Shown: one piece after another, positions 1-5,373 of the stretch
Position numbering within the stretch: position 1 is the stretch's first letter
How the letters are laid out: every line of letters begins with the position of its first letter
From: CAKSHP01 sp045590935
Lineage (GTDB): Bacteria > Bacillota > Clostridia > UBA1381 > UMGS1253
Assembly (NCBI GenBank): GCA_045590935.1
Contig: JAZNSA010000136.1
Coordinates: 1-11,752 of the forward strand
Direction: 5' to 3'
DNA length: 11,752 bases
Program-made: the position numbers and the translations under genes
The notes under the pieces: model-generated
Database searches by the model: none
What the model was told of the DNA's origin: nothing
The model's input: the letters and a program-made list of their open reading frames with translations, nothing else

Positions 1-612
1 TATTCAAACTGCGGTTTTATGGCAATCCCCCTTTTGCAAACAATTTTGGGCGATGAAGGAGTTTTCTTCGGCTCGGCTTATCTTGTTGCGTTTACGATTT
101 TCGTTTGGACTCATGGACTTTATCTTTATTCAAACGACAAAAAAACTCTCTCTGTATCAAAGATTTTTACAACGCCCGGTATGATTGGCGTTATTGCAGG
201 TTTGTTTTTATTTTTAACAGGACTTCGCCTGCCCGCACCGATTTTCTCTGCGGTCAGCTATATGAGCGAGTTGAATACGCCCGTTGCAATGATTTTGCTT
301 GGTGTTTTTCTTTCGGATGTAAATATTAAAAGTGCATTTTTAAATAAATCTTTATACATTGTTTCATTTTTCAGATTAATAGCAATTCCGATATTAATAA
401 TATTTGCCGGCAGGCTTATCAATTTATCCGATAACCTATTGATTGCAACGCTAATTCCTGCGGCATGCCCGTGCGCAACAATAGCATCTCTCTTTGCCGC
501 AAAATATGATTCAGATGCCTCATACGCATCTGAAGTAGTTTCAATTATTACTCTTATATCAATAATTACTCTACCTTGTATAGTAGCCTTGACGGATATG
601 ATAAATTTTTAA
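1..612 (+). CDS. AEC-family (auxin efflux carrier) permease, C-terminal part, 5' truncated by the window edge
   Basis: The reading frame is open from base 1, giving 203 residues and a TAA stop. It begins YSNCGFMAIPLL, which matches the conserved N-C-G-F-M-G-I-P-L region in the middle of AEC-family carriers, so the ATG at 19 is internal and not the start. About five or six hydrophobic segments follow, including ones near residues 20-36, 58-75, 85-101, 114-134 and 174-196, as expected for the second half of a ten-helix integral membrane transporter. AEC proteins move small organic anions such as malate or related carboxylates across the cytoplasmic membrane; the substrate here cannot be read from sequence. 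The next gene starts 19 nt after the stop on the same strand, so co-transcription is likely. The family assignment is firm, the substrate unknown. The promoter and N-terminal helices lie outside the window. Confidence 0.88.
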   Translation, partial: YSNCGFMAIPLLQTILGDEGVFFGSAYLVAFTIFVWTHGLYLYSNDKKTLSVSKIFTTPGMIGVIAGLFLFLTGLRLPAPIFSAVSYMSELNTPVAMILLGVFLSDVNIKSAFLNKSLYIVSFFRLIAIPILIIFAGRLINLSDNLLIATLIPAACPCATIASLFAAKYDSDASYASEVVSIITLISIITLPCIVALTDMINF

Positions 613-631
613 TTTGAGGTGAAAATCAAAT

Positions 632-2215
632 ATGATTAAAATAAATTCCATTTATTTGAATCCTGAAATTGATAATCTTGAAACTTTAAAAGAGAAGGCT
701 TTTAAAAAGGCTTCTCTTTTGCCGAGCGAATGTCTTTCTTTTAAAATATTCAAACGCAGTATAGATGCAAGAAAAAAAAGCGATATAAGGCTAAACTATT
801 CTGTTATTGTTAAATGCGCAAGCACCAAGATAAAGAATAGGGCACTATCTAAAAAGGATGTTGAAGAATATTGCATTCCTGTCCTTAATTTGGATTGTAC
901 TTCTGAAAAGAATCTCAAAATTATCATCTGCGGAATGGGTCCTGCGGGGTTATTTTGCGCATACACTCTTGCAAAAAGCGGACTTTCACCAATAATTCTG
1001 GAGCGTGGCTCAAAAATGGAAGACAGAATGGAAGCCGTAAACACTTTTTTTGAAAAAGGAATTTTAAATACAAATAGCAACATACAGTTTGGTGAAGGCG
1101 GGGCAGGAACATTTTCCGATGGCAAGCTTAACACTCAAATAAATACACCCATCCTAAAATATATAAGCGACACCTTGATAGAGCATGGTGCTCCTGCTGA
1201 AATTGCATATTCGGCAAAGGCACATATTGGTACAGATTTGCTTAGAAATGTTGTTGTTAATATGCGAAACGAGTTAATAAAAATGGGCGTTCAAATATAT
1301 TTTGATACAACTCTGTCCGACTTCGATGTCTCAAACGGAAGAATCTGCTCCGTTTCGGCTATAAGAAATGGCAAGCTAATTAACATACCTTGCGACAGAC
1401 TTGTCCTCTCAACGGGGCACAGCGCAAGAGATACCTTTGAAATGCTAAAAAACAACGGAGTTTTTATGACGGCAAAGCCGTTTGCCGTAGGACTTAGGAT
1501 TGAGCATCCTCAAATCTTTATAAACAAGGCAATGTTTGGAGAAAAGTATTATAATCATCCATCGCTCGGTGCGGCACCATACAAAATATGGACTCATCTT
1601 CAAAACGGGCGTGGCGTATATAGCTTTTGTATGTGCCCGGGTGGCGTTGTTGTTGGAGCGGCAAGCGAAGATGGCGGAGTTGTAACAAATGGAATGAGCT
1701 TTCATGCAAGAGACGGAATAAACTCCAATGCGGCTCTTCTTTGCGATGTTCGTCCCGAAGATTTTGGAAGCGACAATCCCCTTGCGGGAATGTATTTCCA
1801 AAGGAAGTGGGAAAAACAAGCATTTAACATCGGCGGCGGAGGGTACAAGGCTCCTGTAAGTCTTGTTGGCGACTTTATCAAAGGGCGAGCATCCCGTAGC
1901 TTGGGAGATGTTTTCCCAACGTACAAGCCGGGATTTTCACTTTGTGATTTAAACGAATGCTTACCTGACTTTGTTTGCGAAAGTTTAAGACAAGGAATTT
2001 TAGATTTTGATAAAAAAATAAAAGGATTTAATATGTACGATGCCGTTTTGTCGGGCGTTGAAACACGTTCCTCCTCTCCTGTCCGCATAACAAGAGACGA
2101 AACGCTTCAGGCTAATATAAAAGGTATTTATCCTTGCGGTGAGGGCGGAGGATATGCAGGCGGAATAATGAGTGCGGCGGCTGACGGAGTTAAGGTTGCT
2201 TGTGCAATAAGGTGA
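632..2215 (+). CDS. NAD(P)/FAD-dependent oxidoreductase, COG2509 type (uncharacterised FAD-dependent dehydrogenase)
   Basis: This is a complete 527-residue soluble flavoprotein. An N-terminal region of about 90 residues precedes the dinucleotide-binding fold and is typical of this group. The Rossmann GxGxxG motif is at residues 101-106 (GMGPAG), with the acidic residue that closes the second strand at E124 (LERG). It is followed by the group's glycine-rich signature FGEGGAGTFSDGK, and near the C-terminus by a second FAD-contacting segment (YPCGEGGGYAGGIMSAAADG). This layout marks the COG2509 family, found widely in Clostridia and Bacteroides. The electron donor, acceptor and substrate are not established for the family, so no reaction is assigned. 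The ATG at 632 is preceded by GAGGTG at 616-621 with a 10-nt gap. It lies directly behind the AEC permease gene, probably in one transcript. The length is normal and no frameshift or missing motif is visible. Confidence 0.92.
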   Translation: MIKINSIYLNPEIDNLETLKEKAFKKASLLPSECLSFKIFKRSIDARKKSDIRLNYSVIVKCASTKIKNRALSKKDVEEYCIPVLNLDCTSEKNLKIIICGMGPAGLFCAYTLAKSGLSPIILERGSKMEDRMEAVNTFFEKGILNTNSNIQFGEGGAGTFSDGKLNTQINTPILKYISDTLIEHGAPAEIAYSAKAHIGTDLLRNVVVNMRNELIKMGVQIYFDTTLSDFDVSNGRICSVSAIRNGKLINIPCDRLVLSTGHSARDTFEMLKNNGVFMTAKPFAVGLRIEHPQIFINKAMFGEKYYNHPSLGAAPYKIWTHLQNGRGVYSFCMCPGGVVVGAASEDGGVVTNGMSFHARDGINSNAALLCDVRPEDFGSDNPLAGMYFQRKWEKQAFNIGGGGYKAPVSLVGDFIKGRASRSLGDVFPTYKPGFSLCDLNECLPDFVCESLRQGILDFDKKIKGFNMYDAVLSGVETRSSSPVRITRDETLQANIKGIYPCGEGGGYAGGIMSAAADGVKVACAIR

Positions 2216-2227
2216 TATTTTATACGC

Positions 2228-2256
2228 TTGACACTGCTGAAATAATATGTTAAACT
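2228..2256 (+). promoter_or_regulatory. Sigma-A promoter for the DUF4430 gene
   Basis: A perfect -35 TTGACA (2228-2233) is separated by exactly 17 bp from the -10 TAAACT (2251-2256). A TG at 2248-2249 gives an extended -10. It lies 13 nt after the stop of the flavoprotein gene, so transcription would start near 2263, leaving a leader of about 60 nt before the ATG at 2322. This is the best promoter in the window. Confidence 0.8.
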
Positions 2257-2273
2257 ATAAGCTGTAAATCAAA

Positions 2274-2294
2274 TTTTTATAATGTTTATAAAAA
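2274..2294. repeat. A/T-only inverted repeat in the leader of the DUF4430 gene
   Basis: TTTTTATAA (2274-2282) and its exact reverse complement TTATAAAAA (2286-2294) flank a TGT spacer. The palindrome sits about 12-32 nt downstream of the predicted transcription start, a position where a repressor operator could act. Because it contains only A and T in an A+T-rich region, chance is a real alternative, and no known regulator consensus is matched. Confidence 0.4.
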
Positions 2295-2321
2295 AAGATA
2301 TAATTGAAAGGGCGATTTTTT

Positions 2322-3095
2322 ATGAAAAACAAACAAGATATTTCAAAAAGAAGAAAGAAAAAAGGGGTTATTCGTTCAAGAATAATTTTTTCTCTGCTCT
2401 TCTTGATATTAATTTCAGGAATAGCTGTTGGATATTTCAAATTTGCGAAGCCCGTTAACCAGACAGTTCAGGTGAGAGTAAGAATTGCAACAAGCGATAG
2501 GGTTTTGTTAGACTATCCAATTACGGTTGTTGGCGTTAATCCAACGGCTTCAGCTGCGATTGAACAAGCTTGCGTACAAAAAAATATTCCATACACATTT
2601 AAAAACGGATTTTTTGACGGGCTTGATAATATTACATATACCCAAAGCGAAGCGTGGCTTTTTTATAAAAACAATGAGCTTGCCTCAATGGGTGCAGAGC
2701 AGTGCCCTATAGTCGAGAACGATTTTTTGGAGCTTCGTTTTGAAAACTCCAATATGGCCTTCGGTGATACTCCTGCTATGACTCCTATTCCTCAGGAAGA
2801 TGCCATTGCACTAAAGATTAAATTTTCATCCGACGACAAGGTTGTTTTGGAAAGCTCAATTTCTATATCAAAGGAAGAGCCTTTTGCACTATCTGCCATT
2901 AAGACTCTTTGCGAGCCGCAAAGCATATCGTACACAATTGAAGAGGGCGTTCTAACTTCTTTTAAGGATATTTCAAATGACGATACAAAAAAATGGAATT
3001 TTTACATAAACGGGAATGCTATTGATACCGCACTTGATGAGGAAGAAGTTGCCGATGGCGATGTTTTGGATTTCAAATTTGAATTAACCGAATAA
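2322..3095 (+). CDS. Membrane-anchored protein with two tandem DUF4430-like domains
   Basis: The protein has 257 residues. A short basic N-terminus (KRRKKK at 10-14 and around) precedes a single hydrophobic helix at about residues 21-38 with no lipobox or clear cleavage site, so it is probably anchored with the C-terminal part outside the cell. Two homologous domains follow, at about 48-143 and 165-255. Each starts with a beta strand (VRVRIATSDRVLLD; LKIKFSSDDKVVLE), contains an alanine-containing helix (SAAIEQAC; SAIKTLC), an I-x-Y-T strand and a W-x-F/W-L-F-Y strand (AWLFYKNNE; KWNFYINGN), and ends in ENDFLELRFE or DGDVLDFKFE. This resembles DUF4430, the fold shared with the C-terminal domain of transcobalamin-like proteins, often found on clostridial cell-surface proteins; corrinoid or other ligand binding is only a possibility. 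I chose the ATG at 2322 because GAAAGGG (2306-2312) is its Shine-Dalgarno site with a 9-nt gap; the in-frame TTG at 2304 overlaps that site. Confidence 0.75.
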   Translation: MKNKQDISKRRKKKGVIRSRIIFSLLFLILISGIAVGYFKFAKPVNQTVQVRVRIATSDRVLLDYPITVVGVNPTASAAIEQACVQKNIPYTFKNGFFDGLDNITYTQSEAWLFYKNNELASMGAEQCPIVENDFLELRFENSNMAFGDTPAMTPIPQEDAIALKIKFSSDDKVVLESSISISKEEPFALSAIKTLCEPQSISYTIEEGVLTSFKDISNDDTKKWNFYINGNAIDTALDEEEVADGDVLDFKFELTE

Positions 3096-3152
3096 AACAG
3101 TTTTTTTGCGATATACTAAAATTGATGTGTAATAGAGCAAAGGCGGTTTTTT

Positions 3153-3317
3153 ATGAACAAGTTTAATTCAAATAACAAAAAAACACCAAAGAAAGCTTGG
3201 GATGTTGTAGACGCGTTTGTCGGCAAGCATCAGTTGAAATCCGATCCGCTCGGAAGCTGGACCGGTAATCCCGTAAACAGGGATGAGGTGCCTGTTCAAG
3301 ATGCAGATGACCTCTAA
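3153..3317 (+). CDS. 54-residue small protein with SDPLGSWTG ... PVQDADDL C-terminus
   Basis: ATG at 3153 is preceded by AAGGCGG (3140-3146), a good Shine-Dalgarno site, and the frame ends at TAA 3315-3317. The N-terminus is basic and rich in N and K (MNKFNSNNKKTPKKAW), while the C-terminus is acidic and contains SDPLGSWTGNP at 30-40 and PVQDADDL at 47-54. I recall very similar tails (D-P-x-G-x-[YW]-T-G-x-P then P-V-Q-D-[AV]-D-D-L) in small hypothetical proteins of Clostridia, so I regard this as a real, conserved but uncharacterised family; that is memory rather than a search. No membrane segment, signal peptide or cysteine is present, so it should be cytosolic. It starts 57 nt after the DUF4430 gene and is closed by the hairpin at 3372. 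A reading frame opposite it (3163-3390, minus) has no such features. Confidence 0.72.
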   Translation: MNKFNSNNKKTPKKAWDVVDAFVGKHQLKSDPLGSWTGNPVNRDEVPVQDADDL

Positions 3318-3371
3318 AAAATATCACATTTTCTATTTGTAACCCTATTCCCATATTACACATTAAAATAA

Positions 3372-3411
3372 AAAAAATGGATTGCATCAAATACGGTGCA
3401 ACCCATTTTTT
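3372..3411. terminator. Bidirectional intrinsic terminator between convergent operons
   Basis: AAAAAATGGATTGCA (3372-3386) pairs with TGCAACCCATTTTTT (3397-3411) across a 10-nt loop, with one A-C mismatch. The stem is flanked by an A-run on the left and a T-run on the right, so it gives a U-tract in both directions. It sits 54 nt after the 54-residue gene (plus) and 67 nt after the stop of pgsA (minus), and so serves both. Between it and pgsA, 3435-3447 and 3455-3468 form a second, A/T-rich imperfect hairpin without a U-tract. Confidence 0.82.
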
Positions 3412-3478
3412 ATTATCATCAAAATCATTTTTCTATAAATAACTTAAAAAGCCATTAAGCTTATTTATTTCTTATTGC

Positions 3479-4006
3479 TTATCTGCTTTTTGTCTGCCTT
3501 ATATAAACAATCAAATAGCTTATAAATGCAACAATGTTTACAACAACAATAAACGCTACGCAAGTCCATTCAACAGCTACAGTTATTTCAGCAAAAACAA
3601 GTATCAAAGATGCTAAAATGCTGATAAAGCAAGAAACCTTTCCAAACCAATTCGATGACAAAAGTTTTTTATGTTTCCTATATAACGCAAGTGCCCCTAT
3701 TCCTATAAGAATTTCCTTAACAAGCAAAAACGCAACAACCCAAACAAGCTTTGCCCTTCCAAATGCAATACAAACCAAAACAGATACCTGCATCAGCTTG
3801 TCCGCAATCGGGTCTAATACTTTTCCAATATTACTTATCATATTAAATTTTCTTGCAATAAACCCATCTAAAACATCTGTTATAAACGAAAACGCCAACA
3901 CACCCATAGCAATATATTTCGCATTTTCAATCGGTGCAAAATATACCCACAGAAAGACAGGCATCAAAAACAACCGTATACACGTCAATATATTTGGAAT
4001 TGTCAA
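3479..4006 (-). CDS. pgsA: CDP-diacylglycerol--glycerol-3-phosphate 3-phosphatidyltransferase (phosphatidylglycerophosphate synthase)
   Basis: This enzyme joins CDP-diacylglycerol and glycerol-3-phosphate to make phosphatidylglycerophosphate, the committed step to phosphatidylglycerol and cardiolipin, in the cytoplasmic membrane. With the start used here the protein has 175 residues. The full CDP-alcohol phosphatidyltransferase signature is present: D44, D47-G48, A51-R52, G61, D65 and D69 with canonical spacing. Several hydrophobic helices cover the rest, including about residues 11-25, 30-45, 74-92 and two near the C-terminus. The start is TTG at 4006: it gives MTIPNILT, aligning with the usual M-N-[LI]-P-N-x-L-T beginning, and has GGGGTG six nt upstream. 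A GTG at 4015 is in frame but lies within that Shine-Dalgarno site. It follows pfkA by about 35 nt and ends the operon. Phosphatidylserine-type paralogues share the motif, but length and N-terminus favour PgsA. Confidence 0.9.
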   Translation of the reverse strand: MTIPNILTCIRLFLMPVFLWVYFAPIENAKYIAMGVLAFSFITDVLDGFIARKFNMISNIGKVLDPIADKLMQVSVLVCIAFGRAKLVWVVAFLLVKEILIGIGALALYRKHKKLLSSNWFGKVSCFISILASLILVFAEITVAVEWTCVAFIVVVNIVAFISYLIVYIRQTKSR

Positions 4007-4012
4007 CACTTT

Positions 4013-4018
4013 CACCCC
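4013..4018 (-). promoter_or_regulatory. Shine-Dalgarno site deciding the pgsA start
   Basis: On the minus strand this reads GGGGTG, a near match to GGAGGTG. It is six nt ahead of TTG (4006-4004) and overlaps the alternative GTG start (4015-4013), which therefore has no separate ribosome-binding site. This argues for the TTG start. Confidence 0.55.
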
Positions 4019-4041
4019 ACATCAGTACCTTTTCTTACAAA

Positions 4042-5013
4042 TTACCAGCTCATTATCTTACAGAGTTTTATCAAATCCTCATCGATTTCCTTTTTAATTT
4101 TCAAGCCCTCTTCCATATCAATGTCAATTACCCTGTTATTTTTAACGACTACAAGCCTGTTCTGCTTTCCTTCCATCAACGCTTCAACAGCTTTAAAGCC
4201 CATCTCGCTAGCCATTACTCTATCTCTCGTAGTTGGTGAGCCACCCCTTTGAATATGTCCAAGTATGGTTGAGGTTGTTCTTATTCCTGTTCTTTTTTGA
4301 ATTTCCTCAGCCATTGGAACTGCATCGCCAATTCCCTCTGCCAAAATCACAAGGTAATGATTTTTGCCTCTGTTTTTGCCTTCAATTATAGGCTTTAAAA
4401 TATCTTCCTCAAACTCAAAATTCTTTTCAGGAATAATAACCGCTTCCGCTCCGCAAGCTATAGCAACCTCAACTGCAATATATCCCGCATCTCTTCCCAT
4501 TACCTCAATAACCGAGCTTCTCTCATGGCTGGAAGCCGTATCACGAATTTTATCAATCGCTTCTCTTGCTGTATTAAGGGCGGTATCAAAGCCTATACAA
4601 TACTCAGTACAACCAATATCATTATCAATTGTTGCTGGAATACCAATTGTCGATATTCCATACGCCGCTAAAGCCTTAGCACCCCTAAACGAGCCATCTC
4701 CTCCGATTACAACAATCCCGTCAATTCCAAATATTTTAGCAACCTCAGCGCCACGCTTAACTCCTTCCTCTTCCTTAAACTCAGGACATCTTGCCGTCTG
4801 CAAAACTGTTCCTCCACGATGCAATATATCGCCGACACCTCTCGTCGTCATATCGAAAATATCCCCGCTAATAAGACCATTATAGCCTTTTTTTATTCCC
4901 ATAATCTGAATATCATTATAAAGTGCCGTACGAACAACACTCCTTATTGCCGCATTCATTCCAGGTGCATCTCCGCCACTTGTTAATACACCTATTTTTC
5001 TAAGTTCAGCCAT
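4042..5013 (-). CDS. pfkA: ATP-dependent 6-phosphofructokinase
   Basis: This enzyme phosphorylates fructose 6-phosphate to fructose 1,6-bisphosphate, the committed step of glycolysis, in the cytosol. The 323 residues match the usual 319-325 of bacterial PfkA. Visible motifs are the nucleotide loop SGGDAPGMN (12-20), GGDGS (104-108), the catalytic segment PATIDND (127-133) with base D131, R166 for substrate contact and MGRDAG (173-178). G107 and G111 stand where pyrophosphate-dependent enzymes would carry a bulky acidic residue, and there is no lysine before TIDND, so ATP is the likely phosphoryl donor. The residue before TIDND is alanine (A128) rather than the commoner glycine. ATG at 5013 has AAAGGATG (5021-5028) seven nt upstream. 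It lies 22 nt after the 64-residue gene and 35 nt before pgsA, in one transcript; dnaE-pfkA adjacency is common in Firmicutes. Confidence 0.96.
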   Translation of the reverse strand: MAELRKIGVLTSGGDAPGMNAAIRSVVRTALYNDIQIMGIKKGYNGLISGDIFDMTTRGVGDILHRGGTVLQTARCPEFKEEEGVKRGAEVAKIFGIDGIVVIGGDGSFRGAKALAAYGISTIGIPATIDNDIGCTEYCIGFDTALNTAREAIDKIRDTASSHERSSVIEVMGRDAGYIAVEVAIACGAEAVIIPEKNFEFEEDILKPIIEGKNRGKNHYLVILAEGIGDAVPMAEEIQKRTGIRTTSTILGHIQRGGSPTTRDRVMASEMGFKAVEALMEGKQNRLVVVKNNRVIDIDMEEGLKIKKEIDEDLIKLCKIMSW

Positions 5014-5035
5014 AAATTATCATCCTTTCAAAAAC

Positions 5036-5230
5036 CTATATCTTATCAATTATAATGCTATGCGCCTGAGAAACATGCAAATCTGTTACCAATATATCAT
5101 ACGAGCAATCATCCTGTTCGCCATTTTTATTGACAGGTCTGATTTTTACTGCCACGCCCTCTTCCTCCAACATTTTCCTCAGGTTTTCAGCAATCTCTCT
5201 GTTTTTCGCAATATAAATAACAATCCACAT
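5036..5230 (-). CDS. 64-residue DUF2007-like small protein between dnaE and pfkA
   Basis: The sequence predicts an alternating fold: strand WIVIYIA (2-8), helix REIAENLRKMLEEEG (11-25), strand VAVKIRPV (26-33), a charged loop with NGEQDD, strand YDILVT (44-49) and a final helix from HVSQAHSIII. This order and the E-x-G-[IV]-x-V pattern resemble DUF2007 (putative signal-transducing protein), a ferredoxin-like small domain, but the match is by eye only. I recall a similar short gene beside pfkA in other Clostridia, sometimes misnamed glutamate decarboxylase; it has none of that enzyme's features. ATG at 5230 has a purine-rich AAGGTAAGG upstream. It is the first gene after the internal promoter at 5320-5348 and precedes pfkA by 22 nt, so it is probably expressed with glycolysis and lipid genes. 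No catalytic residue, membrane segment or signal peptide is visible. Confidence 0.8.
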   Translation of the reverse strand: MWIVIYIAKNREIAENLRKMLEEEGVAVKIRPVNKNGEQDDCSYDILVTDLHVSQAHSIIIDKI

Positions 5231-5319
5231 AATAACTACCTTACCTTCTCTCTATCAAAACAATCGCCAAGCACGAATCAATATGCTAAAAATTTAACAA
5301 TAAAAAACTCCATACTGTT

Positions 5320-5348
5320 ATTTTATACTATTTTCCAAATAAATGCAA
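5320..5348 (-). promoter_or_regulatory. Internal sigma-A promoter for the 64-residue gene, pfkA and pgsA
   Basis: On the minus strand TTGCAT (5348-5343) is followed after 17 bp by TAAAAT (5325-5320); an overlapping TATAAA lies at 15-bp spacing. It is in the 143-nt gap after the dnaE stop, about 90 nt before the ATG at 5230. No hairpin terminator follows dnaE, so the downstream genes may be read both from the dnaE transcript and from this promoter. Confidence 0.6.
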
Positions 5349-5373
5349 TAATTTTTTTAATAAAATCTCGAAT

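Noticed and set aside
3106..3135. Possible promoter TTGCGA-N18-TAATAG, or a lone TATACT, before the 54-residue gene
   Set aside because: The first would start transcription inside the Shine-Dalgarno site; the second has no -35 at proper spacing. Read-through from the DUF4430 promoter is simpler.
3163..3390. 75-codon open frame on the minus strand opposite the 54-residue gene
   Set aside because: It begins inside the bidirectional terminator and has no plausible ribosome site; the plus-strand gene has both a site and a patterned product.
3435..3468. A/T-rich imperfect hairpin between pgsA and the bidirectional terminator
   Set aside because: One bulge, only three G-C pairs at most and no U-tract in the minus direction; probably composition, though a backup terminator or RNA-end stabiliser is possible.
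3534..4097. 187-codon open frame on the plus strand opposite pgsA
   Set aside because: It is antisense to the CDP-alcohol transferase motif, T/N-rich low-complexity translation with no family resemblance and no ribosome-binding site.
4364..4885. 173-codon open frame on the plus strand opposite pfkA
   Set aside because: It is exactly antisense to a well-conserved pfkA, rich in S, P and I as expected from reverse-complement codons, and has no Shine-Dalgarno site.
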